From Poecilobothrus nobilitatus (lineage: Eukaryota > Arthropoda > Insecta > Diptera > Dolichopodidae), in assembly GCA_947095535.1 (NCBI GenBank), contig OX352772.1, positions 218,704,279 through 218,768,278 of the forward strand: a stretch of DNA of 64,000 nt, in the 5' to 3' direction. The notes below the pieces were generated by a model. It was not told where the DNA came from and did not search any database. It was given only the letters and a program-made list of their open reading frames with translations. This document shows positions 34,551 to 44,254 of this stretch, in pieces. Position 1 is the stretch's first letter; each line of letters opens with the position of its first letter. The position numbers and the translations under genes are program-made.

Positions 34551-36002
34551 ATGTCATATTCATTTGACCTATTCACATACAACACTCCAATAATAGCAAT
34601 TAAAGAAGGAAGAGGAAAAATCCTGAACGGAAACCTAAATATAGTTCATCTCATAGATTTAACCAAATATAAAGAAAAAATCGACAGTATGCTACCAATG
34701 ATAACAACAATAAACGAGAAAAGCACCTTTAAATCTCAGATAGTTCATCAATTTAACCAAATATTGGATCTAGTATCGGAACTACAGGGTCAACCAGGAA
34801 GAGTACGTCGCTCAATTAATTGGATTGGAACTGCATGGAAGTGGATAGCGGGATCACCCGATGCTACAGATTGGGACAAAGTGGTCGAAAGTCAAAATGA
34901 AATTATCATGAACAATAACGAACAGTACAAAATCAATAAAATTCTAATGGAAAATGCAGATGAAATTTTGAAAGACTTCAACAAAATCATAAATCATTTA
35001 AATCAAGATTCAGAAACAATAGTGGAACAAACATTATTCAACAAATTAACCATAATAAAAGAAGAAATAAAGGAGGTTATCAGAGCAGCACAACTAGCAA
35101 AAAGAGGAATCATCAACACGAACCTTTTAAGTAAAAACGAAGTAAATCAATTAATAACAGAAATAGAAACCTTACCATACGCAAATGAAATAGAAGCTAT
35201 TGAATACGCAACTCCAACTATAATGGTAAAAAACTTTACAATTCTTTATATAATATCTATTCCCAAAACAGGCGAAGAAACTTTCAACCATGTCGTTATA
35301 AGACCAACTATAAAAGACAACAAGCAGATATACTTGGAACACAAGGAACTTCTGACAAACCAAGAGACAACTTTCGGAATTGTAGAAAAATGCGATTTAT
35401 TTGGGGAAACTATCATATGCAGAAAAAACCAAGTAAAGCAGCTAGAAAGTACTCATTGTATTATCCAATTAATGAAAGGTCTTAATGCAAGTTGCAAATA
35501 TCAGATAAATGGAGAAGAGTTAATAGAACCCATCAACGAAAACACCATATTCCTAACAAATTTCAATGGAACAATCAAAGACAACACCTCCAGTAAACAT
35601 CTAGAAGGCACCTTTCTCATTCAATTCAAGAACGAAACGCTGCAAATAAAGGACATGATCTTCACTAATAACGAAATAAGGACTTCTCATATACTACCAC
35701 CAATTTTGCAACCTAACATAAATAAAACAGGAACAAGGCTCGATCTAAAATATCTACATTATCTACATAAAAACGATTTCAAAAAATTAGAAAAATTATT
35801 CTTCAACCATGAAGCAACATCTTATATAAATATTACAATAATTATAGCAATAATCATCACGTTGGCGCTAGCAACATTCATCAAATTGAGGAAAAAAAAG
35901 CAAAAAATAATGTTAACCGAAGCACAAAAACAACAAAAAGAGGAGCAACCACAATTGCAATCAATTCAATTAAATTTTGATCCACGGGTCGCGGATCTTT
36001 AA
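34551..36002 (+). CDS. env: Envelope glycoprotein, baculovirus F-like, errantivirus type
   Basis: 483 codons, uninterrupted. RVRR at residues 84-87, directly followed by SINWIGTAWKWIAGS, fits a furin-type cleavage site ahead of a fusion peptide. Long amphipathic helices follow (residues 110-215), then a Cys-containing region (CDLFGETIICRKN; HCIIQLMKGLNASCKY) with several N-x-S/T sites. A transmembrane helix lies at about 423-444 (INITIIIAIIITLALATFI) before a basic, Gln-rich tail. This order matches insect errantivirus env proteins, which are related to baculovirus F. No clear signal peptide follows the ATG. A splice acceptor-like TTTCTTTCCAG ends at 34,528, and the frame is open upstream to it, so the N-terminus probably comes from a spliced mRNA. 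The last codons run into the polypurine tract. Confidence 0.88.
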   Translation: MSYSFDLFTYNTPIIAIKEGRGKILNGNLNIVHLIDLTKYKEKIDSMLPMITTINEKSTFKSQIVHQFNQILDLVSELQGQPGRVRRSINWIGTAWKWIAGSPDATDWDKVVESQNEIIMNNNEQYKINKILMENADEILKDFNKIINHLNQDSETIVEQTLFNKLTIIKEEIKEVIRAAQLAKRGIINTNLLSKNEVNQLITEIETLPYANEIEAIEYATPTIMVKNFTILYIISIPKTGEETFNHVVIRPTIKDNKQIYLEHKELLTNQETTFGIVEKCDLFGETIICRKNQVKQLESTHCIIQLMKGLNASCKYQINGEELIEPINENTIFLTNFNGTIKDNTSSKHLEGTFLIQFKNETLQIKDMIFTNNEIRTSHILPPILQPNINKTGTRLDLKYLHYLHKNDFKKLEKLFFNHEATSYINITIIIAIIITLALATFIKLRKKKQKIMLTEAQKQQKEEQPQLQSIQLNFDPRVADL

Positions 36003-36011
36003 AAGGGGAGG
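36001..36011 (+). promoter_or_regulatory. Polypurine tract
   Basis: AAAAGGGGAGG directly precedes the 3' LTR and overlaps the env stop codon; it is the expected plus-strand primer. Confidence 0.88.
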
Positions 36012-36364
36012 AGTTATCACCATCTCAAATTACATCTAACATTATTTCAATATCTGATAGATCAAGTTACAACAGGTGCATGTGGATACAAATTCAAGTT
36101 CAAACATGTTTAATGTAAAAATGTTGATAAAGCAATATTTCTATGGGAATTAAAATTAAATCAATTTCTCACCAAAAATGTAATTTTATTAATTATAAGT
36201 CAAAATACAAATTATAATTTTTTTCATTTATTAACTAAAATTGTCAATTAAGCATAATTAAATGTATAAATTAAGTAAAATTTAATGTAATAATTTAGTC
36301 TTAAGCTTAACTTGTTCTAATAAACATTTTTTTTTAACACGAAATAAATTTCATTTCGTTAACT
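36012..36364 (+). repeat. 3' LTR
   Basis: 353 bp, nearly identical to the 5' LTR, ending TTTCATTTCGTTAACT. It is followed by TGCA, the second half of the target duplication, then by the remainder of the interrupted tandem repeat (TGGCGTTAAAAATTAATGTT). Confidence 0.93.
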
Positions 36365-36368
36365 TGCA

Positions 36369-38109
36369 TGGCGTTAAAAATTAATGTTTTATGTGTTTTA
36401 TTTAGGAACATTTATTATGTATATTGTGTATATAGATAATACATGTAATTTTATTCAAAATAATTCCAGTTGCCAAATTCAAACTACATACATACATAAT
36501 ATTTTTTTTAATGTACATAGCTAGTAAAGAATATAATAAAATAAATAAAAAAAAATTTTTAAAAAACAGCTTTTTTGAACTAAAAAGTAGAAAATCAATT
36601 TTTAATAGCAAATTTTTCTGTAATTTTCTAAACTATATTGTTACAATCGAGATTTCTTTGAAAAAGTTTATTTCAATATGTCAAATATATATATAAATAT
36701 AAGTATATATAAGTTTTAAAGTCTGTAAAATTAATATAAAAGCTGGAGGCAAAATTTAAAAATATAAGTTTATAGTTATGCGTTTGTTGCCAAATTACGC
36801 TAATATTAAATTTATGCATACAGTCTATTAAAAAAATAGAAATTATTAGCTATAGAACATTCTGAATTTTTTTTTTGTTCGTTTATGTTAACCGTCCATT
36901 TATATGCCAACATAAAATTTTTTTTTCGTTTATGTTTACCGTCCATTCATACAAATATAATTGTTGGTATTAAAAAATAATGAATCTATAACTACACACA
37001 TATATACTGATATATTCATTCATATACATATTATAGTAGTATGGGTACTATATAATGATTTGAACTTCTGATTGTTATATTGTATTATATATTGTGGCAA
37101 GATTTTTAAGAAATTAAGGAAACATTGCATACCAAAATTAAAAATTTAAATAAAATTGTTATTGCAATTTTATAATATTCGTTATTTCCACTTAAAAATG
37201 CAAACATTTAAAAACTTTGATTCATACACTGCCTTGTTTTTTCTTTCTTTTCATAACATAACATTTTAAAAATTTTTTTTTTTTTATCTGTTATGTACGG
37301 AAATATCAAACGTATGTTTCTCTCTTTTAAAATCATATCATTTTAATAGTTCTTTTTTTCTATCTGTTATGTGGGTTGATTTATACACTGCCTTGTTTTT
37401 TCTTTCTTTTCATAGCATAACATTTTAATATTTCTTTTTTTCTATTTGTTATGTGGGCAAATATCAGATGTGCACATATACATAAGAAATAGCCTTTAAA
37501 AATATTTAAAAACAATCAAAGTAACATTTTTGGTTCTCTTTTTTTGCTATTCGTTTTTATTTTTCTTCCAGTATTATATTTTATTTTTTTTTTCTGTTGT
37601 TTAGGTACGCTAAGAACTTTTTTTTTTTTTTTTATATTAAATTTATGCATACAGTCTATTTCAAAAATATAAATTATTAGCTATAGAACATTCTGAATTT
37701 TTTTTTGTTCGTTTATGTTAAGCGTCCATTCATATGCATACATAAAATTTTTTTTTGTTCGTTTATGTTTACCGTCCATTCATATAAATATAACTGTTGC
37801 CTACATATTAAAAAATAATAAATCGATGAATCAACTAAATAATAATAGTTGGGAATTTGGGAATTTGGTGTGACTGTGTTAGCAGATTTTTAATAGTACA
37901 GCACACATAAAAATATGCATACCATTTTTGTACATGTTTGTACCTACATATGTAGTAAGAAAATTACATACTTTTAATTGAGAATATATTAAATTGCTTA
38001 CTTCTAAATGCTATTGTTTTTGATTTCAAAAAAATTATTTTGCTTTTTCTAGACGATGTAGATATATATGTATGTATGTACATAACATATATTTTATGAT
38101 TAATTCATA
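36369..38109. repeat. AT-rich region with duplicated segments
   Basis: A segment of about 170 bp at 36,817-36,975 (ATGCATACAGTCTATT, TATAGAACATTCTGAA, CGTTTATGTTTACCGTCCAT) recurs in the same orientation at 37,645-37,800. Each copy holds two tandem TTCGTTTATGTTAACCGTCC units. A further tandem pair at 37,220-37,300 and 37,378-37,450 shares ACACTGCCTTGTTTTTTCTT. No genes. The 61-69-codon frames here are compositional. Confidence 0.6.
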
Positions 38110-38124
38110 ATTATTGTTGGCGTA

Positions 38125-38495
38125 GCGAAATAACTTCGAACGAAATAACTTCGACAAATTAAAAACGAAATAACTTCGACTGAAAATTTGGTTTTTAGTC
38201 GAATTTATTTCATTTTTATTTTGTCGAAGTTAATTCATAATGAAATAAGTTCGATAGATTAAAAATCAAATATAATATGAAATAACTTCGACAAAATTAA
38301 AATTGTCGAACTTGTTTCATAATGAACTAACTTCGACAAAATAAAAATGAAATAAATTCGACAAAAATCCTAAATTTTCAGTCGAAGTTATTTCGTTTTT
38401 AATTTGTCGAAGTTATTTCATAATGAAATAAGTTCGATAGATTAAAAATCAAATATAAAATGAAATAACTTCGATAAATTAAAAACTAAATCTCA
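38125..38495. repeat. MULE left subterminal repeat array
   Basis: About ten forward or reversed copies of GAAATAACTTCGACAAATTA (with variants AAGTTCGATAG and AATTCGACAA) alternate in direction, so the array can fold into many hairpins. Arrays like this can be transposase binding sites (inference). Confidence 0.8.
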
Positions 38496-39852
38496 ATTCT
38501 TTTTGTTTATTTTGTAGGTATATTTATTATACTTATTACATTTTTTTATTTTATAATTCACATTCAAGTGAACACTTGAATTGAATCTTCAACCACCTGT
38601 CTACAACATGGGCACAGGTATTTGTTTCTATTTTGTGAAATCGCTTCAGCTTATGTTAATAACTGACATGACTGGCAAAGCTTAAGGTGACGGCACGGTA
38701 AAAGTACAACGTTGGAAGGATTTTCCAAGCAAATAATGCACATCATATTTTCTTCAACAATAACGGATTGCGTGGAGGACTCAAAAGTTTCATCTTCATC
38801 ATTATTGTCGTCATCATTATCGAACTCAAAATCGTCATAATATGTGTCGTTAAATATTTTACTACCTGCTTATGCTATTCTATTAAGGAACAACATTACC
38901 GTAATTTCACCTTTTTCTAATAAATAACTTGCTTCATTTATTTTATCACTTCTCTCAATATTGATTCTTTTTCTTTTTAAAATTCCAAAAGCTCCTCCAC
39001 TTTCAATTATGGTCTCAAATTTGTTTGCTTTATGGAACTCTGAAAATTCCCATGTTTTTTAACATTCGTCCAATCACTCCATTAAAAGCCTCCACAGCAG
39101 AAGTTATGCGGGTCATTTGCTTGAAAAGGGATATTTTATCTGCACCCTCCTAATTAAAAATAATTTTTTATTATTATCTTGCTACACAATATTTATTAAT
39201 TTTATATGCGAACTAAGTGTCCGAAATGCAAAATGAGCTAAGACCCAACAAAAATTTTAGTAATAAATTTCCAAAAAAAAAGGCATATAACCCCTATACT
39301 TTGAAATATATACTTTGTTTTAATTTTCAAATTTAGTTTGTTTCTTTTTGATACTCTTAGTTCATTTTCATTTTGGACTTAGTTTATTTTGCTTTTTTGA
39401 CTTAGTTTGTAGGCCCATAAAATTATTACCTTCTTTAACCATTGCTTTTCAAAATAGAAAATAAATGGACAAAATTTATTTTCATTATGAAACAATTTAA
39501 TATTGAGTTTTAATTGATTGAAAGCAAAAACGATATCTTTAGCTGGTAGCAATGGTAAACCTAAGATTTTGTAGTACATTGTTAATGCAATTGATGAACT
39601 ATGTATAAATTTAGCTAAATATTGAAATTTTGTTTTTATATTCCGCCTAACGACTTGAGTGTCGTGGAACCAACACCCTAGCAATTTGCACATTGGGAAA
39701 ACTATTCCCAATGCATTCCGTATTGCAGTTTCATAATCTGTTATGATTATATTTGGTTCCAGATTGAAAATATTTTCATTTATATATGAAAATAGAGTTT
39801 TATATGCGTTTTGGGATTTTTTATCCATTAATATAAAAAAAATGGGAAAAAT

Positions 39853-40020
39853 CTGAAAATACAAATTGAGTTTAATTATTATATATACAGTATAAAAAAC
39901 AAAATGAATAAAATTAGTAGGAAAAGCGGGCGCGCGGCGGCGGCGGCAACTGCGAACGACGCGCGGCCGCGACCTCTGGTGGTGCTGTATATATATTAAT
40001 TTAAAAACTTTATAATTTAC
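39853..40020 (-). other. Phase-0 intron of the MULE gene
   Basis: On the minus strand GAACAG/GTAAAT opens and TTTTCAG/ATT closes a 168-base intron. Splicing joins MEQ to IFPIFFILMDK without changing frame, exactly where a MULE transposase should continue. A GC-rich tract lies inside it. Confidence 0.65.
39916..39985. other. GC-rich tract inside the MULE intron
   Basis: AGCGGGCGCGCGGCGGCGGC, then CAACTGCGAACGACGCGCGG and CCGCGACC: about 70 bases of roughly 75% G+C in otherwise AT-rich DNA, including a GGC repeat. No frame or RNA fold is claimed. Confidence 0.75.
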
Positions 40021-41159
40021 CTGTTCCATATATTCTATGTAGATAACTAAAATCTGAAACTAAATAACTAAAGCTTGAAACAACCTTTCGGAACAATGGA
40101 AAATGTTCCATCCATCAAATATTTTCTTTGGCTTGGTTTTATATTTTCTTTAATAATTTTTATGCATTTTTCCGAAGAAAAAATACAAAAATTACAATGA
40201 TCTTCCATTATGCATGCCTTATAGAAAGTCGTGTTTGAATTATCCTTCATAGATTTTCCAAAGGAATTCCATATTGCTTCTTTTTGGAATGCGTAAATAA
40301 TTTCGAGTGTTTGCGGTGAATTTAGAAACCTTTTGCAGGCTATCTTCTGCAAACGCCTTTTTATTTTATCGAAATGAATATTTTTACCGGCGATTTGATT
40401 ACTACAAAAATCATTGCAAATTTTTTAATAAGTTGGCTTCAAGTGCGAAATTTAGACACTTAACACACACATATACTTACAACAAACAACAAACAAAATA
40501 AAAAATACAAAAAACGTTTATTATAAAAATTGAATAATAAAAAGCATATAAAATACAATTAACTTTTCAACTGCACTTTCAAAAACTTTTCTTATACCAC
40601 TCATTGCATTTATGTCATTTAACGAATTTGCGCTACTTTCACAATCATTTTTTATATGATTTAATAGCTTAAATTTCTCAAAAAGTTCTTCTTGTGTGAA
40701 ATTATGGTTATGTTGTTGAAACTTTTTATTTATTTCAAGTTTATTCTCAGGTAGCAAAATCAACATTTTTGCAAAACAAGTATTCACATAACACTTATAA
40801 TATATTTTATTTTTAATTTGTTTATTTTTTAAAAAGAATTGTTTTTGATCAAATACATAAATCAATTTGCTGTTTCTTCGTTTGCCATTTATTTCAATAA
40901 ATTCCATTTTAAAGAAAAATTCAAAAGATTGGCAAAACAAAATCATTTACTTTTTATTTAATTGTACGACCTTAACTACGTAAAAGTCAAACGCATTATA
41001 ATATGAAATATGAATAATTATTATCTTTTGCTGAAATAATAATGCACTCGACAACAACATGAAACTAGAAATTAGAAGAACAAAACTAAGTTTTTATTTA
41101 AAGCATTTGAAAACCGGTTTTATCTTTCAATTTATTTAATTTATAATTTTGATTTTAAC

Positions 41160-41480
41160 AATTTTGTCGAAGTTATTTCATAACGAAATAACTTCGACAA
41201 ATTAAAAATGAAATAACTACGACTAAAAAATTTTGATTTTTTGTCGAAATTATTTCATTTTTATTATGAAATAACTTCGACAAAATTAACTAACTATAAC
41301 AAAATAAAAATTAAATAACTTCGACAAAAAACCAAAATTTTTTAGTCGTAGTTATTTCATTTTCAATTTGTCGAAGTTATTAAAATTAGTTATTAAAATT
41401 AAAAATGAAATAACTTGGACAAAAAATCAAAATTTTTTGGTGGAAGTTATTTCATTTTTGGTTTCGAAGTTATTTCGCTA
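41160..41480. repeat. MULE right subterminal repeat array
   Basis: The same GAAATAACTTCGAC-type motif as at the left end, about eight or nine copies in alternating orientation, running into the right terminal inverted repeat. Confidence 0.8.
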
Positions 41481-41493
41481 CGCCATTATTGTT

Positions 41494-41577
41494 ATTGAAA
41501 AGAAAAATATTGTTGTTATTTACTATTTTTAAAAAAGACTGGATTTCTTATTTTTAATATATTCTTTTTGTTGTTTA
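41494..41577. other. AT-rich spacer right of the MULE
   Basis: The original target region continues here after the duplicated 9-mer. Nothing else is visible. Confidence 0.35.
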
Positions 41578-41772
41578 ATGTTTTTACATAATTGGAAATA
41601 TATTCTTAGTTTTTATACTTCAGAAAAAGGCATTAGTGGTGCAGATCATCATTCGCTAATAGATCTTAATTTAAAGGCAGCTCCCAATTTAGATATCAAT
41701 GTTAGGGCCATAATATGCGATTTTAATATGTTAAGAGTTTCGAAAGAAAAGCCCTATTTTAATTATAATTAA
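41578..41772 (+). pseudogene. Possible P-element/THAP9-like transposase fragment
   Basis: 64-codon frame containing HNWKYILSFYTSEKGISGAD, then DINVRAIICDFNMLRVSKEK and PYFNYN. The order W-K-x-x-x-x-x-Y, N-V-R-A-I-I-C-D and L-x-V-S-K-E-K-P-Y-F resembles the RNase H-like core of P-type transposases around the second acidic residue, with a few residues lost after C-D. No element ends are recognised. Tentative. Confidence 0.35.
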
Positions 41773-41854
41773 GAAAGGAAAAACACATATCTATATAAAT
41801 ATTTTTAAATAAACATAATATTATAAATAAACACATTGCTTTTATAAATAAAAA

Positions 41855-42050
41855 TGTATACTAAAAATCAATTGATTTGATGAAAAAAAACTTAAATTTA
41901 ACACTTGCTAACTAAATTTTAAGTAAATGCATATTAAGTTTTACACTGTGTTCTCAAGTGCGGCACATTAATTTGTTTACATATTCATATCTTTCAAATT
42001 CATCGCTTTCAAACCAAAAATATTTTCGAAGCACATATTGTTACATATTT
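41855..42050 (+). repeat. Dispersed repeat shared with 23,325-23,506
   Basis: AAATCAATTGATTTGATGAA, TTTTAAGTAAATGCATATTA, CTGTGTTCTCAAGTGCGGCA and CGCTTTCAAACCAAAAATAT occur in the same order and orientation in both places. No coding content. Confidence 0.7.
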
Positions 42051-42869
42051 TGAAGTATGTACCTATGTATATGTACACATACAATGCAATGGGCTACATA
42101 AAAAACAATAGTCTTTTATAGAAAAAAAAAAAACATTTATGTATTACGTATACGTATTGGTATTGTTGAGTTTAGTAAATTTAGATAAAATGTTTTATTT
42201 TGGTTCTGTAATAATTCTGTTAAAAATTCTGTTATATCTTTGTATGAAAATTTAATTTTGAAATTAAGCTAATTTCTCTAATGTTTTTCGATATTATTAT
42301 TTTAAAATCATGTATTGTCATCGGATCTGATCTAATGAAGAAAATTTCAAGTCTCTAGTTCAACGGGAAGTGTGTTTAAAATGGCTTCTAAGATTCCATC
42401 CTTTACTCAACCAAGTTAATAAAAGCTGTTAAAAAGTAATGATCATTACAAAATTATGCTTTTGCGTATTACGCATTATGATTTACAAACAAAGTTTTGT
42501 CAACACAAAAAATTAAAACTACGTATGTAAATATGTACGTACGTATGTACATAATATTATGTTAAACTAATTTCTATTTAATTATTTTGTTCCGCTCCAT
42601 TTGTTTATAATTTAAATCAAGATATTTGTCAACGAGTTTTACTGCATGATCTAATTAAGCGATTAGAAAGGTACTGGGTAGGTGTTCAAGGTTAGATGTT
42701 TGTTTGGATATACGATATTCTACAATACTATACTATAGAAATATACAGTAAAATACATTTATATGATATGATATCACTTTCATACGTGTTAGAAATGTTG
42801 CTTCAACTAAAATTGGATTGTAATTTTTATTATCACAGTATGTTGGTACATATTTTACCACATATTTTT
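42051..42869. other. AT-rich stretch with a diverged repeat piece
   Basis: 42,581-42,650 (CATTTGTTTATAATTTAAAT, then GATATTTGTCAACGAG) resembles part of the 435-bp tandem repeat at 29.0-29.8 kb. Otherwise nothing is recognised. Confidence 0.35.
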
Positions 42870-43920
42870 ATACCCTACACCTAAAGTATAGGGTATATTA
42901 ACTTTGGTATGGTGTTTGTAACCACCAAAAGGAAGCGAATTAGATATGGACATGTATATATATTCTGAATCGGGATCATCTCGGGATCCTTAACGATGTC
43001 CGTCCGTTCGCAGGATAACTCAAAAACTAATAAAGCTATCTTGACGAAATTTATACAGTAAGTTACTAATTACGAAAGGAAGGCTAAGTTCGAATCTGGA
43101 CAAATTGTGGAAGCTTCCGAACGATTCCGGAGCAAACGAGATTATCTCCAAAACCAACAAAGATAGAACCTTTAAATTTTGTACAATGATGTTCCTTCCC
43201 GTTCTATTTATGTCTCTGAAATTTAAGAGGATTTGGTCCATGGGTTTGGATTTTGGAAGCTTCCGAACGAGCCCCAGAGAAAATGAGATTATCTCCAAAA
43301 ACAACAAAGATATAACCTTTAAATTTGGCAGAATGGTGTTCTTTCATGTTTTATTTAAGTCTTTAAAATTTGAGAGGATTTGGTTCATGGGTTCTTATCT
43401 TGGAAGCTTCCGAACGAGCCCCAGAGCAAACAAGTATATCTCCACAACCAACAAAGATGTTTCTGTTACGTTTCCTTTTCTGTAAAATTGGAAACTGACA
43501 TTTGAAAGAATTTGATCCATGGGTTCGTATTTTGGAAACTTTCGGACGAGCACAAGAGCAACGAGCATATCTCCAAAACGAACAAAAGTAGAACCTTTTA
43601 ATTTAGTACAATGGTGTTCTGGCATGTTTTCTTTATGTTCCTGAGATGGATTCGATGAATTGGAGTGGCAATTCGGGTACCTGACACACACCTCCCAAGG
43701 ACTAACAATCATCGAAATTAATAAAGATAGAAATTTAAAATTTTTTACAAAGTTGTCAAGCATATCCCAAGAGTATGCCTCTTTTACGTTCCTGAAATTC
43801 GAGTTGAATAAGACAGAAAAGGGAAGAAGTTCAAGCAGTTGCCAAAAAAACTTATGGATTTTTAATTTAATTCGAATTATTCAGGTGTAGGGTATTAATA
43901 AGTCGGTTGCATCGACTTAC
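42870..43920 (+). repeat. Dispersed CCGTCCGTCC-type repeat, long copy 2
   Basis: Starts TACCCTACACCTAAAGTATA and ends GGTGTAGGGTATTAATAAGT followed by CGGTTGCATCGACTTAC, the mirror image of 2,511-3,692. The two outer ends both contain CTACACCT/AGGTGTAG, giving short terminal inverted repeats. Four internal units begin with GGAAGCTTCCGAACGA-like sequence at 43,109, 43,255, 43,402 and 43,534 (spacing 146, 147 and 132). Confidence 0.78.
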
Positions 43921-44254
43921 TGTTCCATTTACTTGTTTAAATTTGAATTATGTATTTCATTTAAAACTAAAAAGTATAAAATAAAATAATATCTAAAAAA
44001 AATATTTTTTAAAATACATATGCTTTTATCAAAACCGAATTCGCCCCCTAAAAAGTGGAAAATAAAATTGATTGCAAAACTTTAGCTTTTTGGACTGTTA
44101 TAAGATAAAAGTGAATTGCTAGTGCAAGCATTTTGGACTGTGATAAGATAAAAGTAAATTGCTGGAATAAAAAAGAAACACCAACTTCAAATTTCGCAGA
44201 TTTTTATTTAACTTTATTCCATCTTAAGTAATTTAAAATCGTAAAATTTAGTAC
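43921..44254. repeat. Spacer with a 43-bp tandem duplication
   Basis: TTTTTGGACTGTTATAAGAT at 44,087 recurs as ATTTTGGACTGTGATAAGAT at 44,130. The rest is AT-rich without further features. Confidence 0.5.

Larger units (their letters stand above)
29789..36368 (+). mobile_element. Env-bearing gypsy/errantivirus-like endogenous retrovirus, complete
   Basis: LTR - primer site - leader - short gag - pol - env - polypurine tract - LTR, flanked by a 4-bp duplication TGCA (29,789-29,792 and 36,365-36,368). Removing the element and one TGCA restores the continuity of the surrounding tandem repeat. LTRs start AGTTA and end TAACT, as in the gypsy group. The two LTRs differ at only a handful of positions, so insertion is comparatively recent. 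Defects: gag lacks its capsid region, pol has one in-frame TGA, and gag and pol frames are separated by a stop. Env is uninterrupted. Confidence 0.92.
38574..40907 (-). pseudogene. MULE transposase with FLYWCH zinc finger and C-terminal RING finger
   Basis: From ATG 40,907: a FLYWCH finger (FIEINGKRRNSKLIYVFDQK, IYYKCYVNTCFAK, QQHNHNF; Cys-Cys-His-His). The region 40,521-40,352 probably holds an intron or break. Transposase core: KYLMDGTFSIVPKGC (first Asp). A roughly 20-bp tandem duplication at 40,042-40,085 adds a stop. IYIEYMEQ precedes a GT donor at 40,020 and an AG acceptor at 39,853, joining in phase to IFPIFFILMDKKSQNAY. Then PNIIITDYETAIRNALGIVF (second Asp) and GCWFHDTQVVRRNI (C-x2-H motif of MULEs). 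The C-terminal part (MTRITSAVEAFNGVIGRMLK) is followed by an acidic stretch (YYDDFEFDNDDDNNDEDETF) and a RING finger: MCIICLENPSNVVLLPCRHL, KLCQSCHV, then, after a frameshift, CPCCRQVVEDSIQVFT and a stop. A TAA lies between core and acidic stretch. Decayed, but the domain order is clear. Confidence 0.82.
38110..41493 (-). mobile_element. Mutator-like element (MULE), FLYWCH/Phantom type, full length
   Basis: Perfect 22-bp terminal inverted repeats (38,119-38,140 and 41,463-41,484; the left one starts GGCGTAGCGAAATAACTTCG) are flanked by a perfect 9-bp duplication ATTATTGTT (38,110-38,118 and 41,485-41,493). Nine-base duplications are diagnostic of the Mutator superfamily. The inner 350 bp at each end are arrays of a GAAATAACTTCGAC motif in both orientations. 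A single minus-strand gene with a FLYWCH finger, MULE transposase core and RING finger lies inside. Ends are pristine, while the gene has several breaks. Confidence 0.92.

Noticed and set aside
38125..38495. CRISPR-like or phage-type repeat array formed by GAAATAACTTCGAC
   Set aside because: Copies alternate in orientation and lie at both ends of a transposon with 9-bp target duplications. They are subterminal repeats.
43020..43763. 95-126-codon frames in the second long copy of that repeat
   Set aside because: Tandem-unit artefacts, as above. The two strands are equally open, and no known fold is seen.
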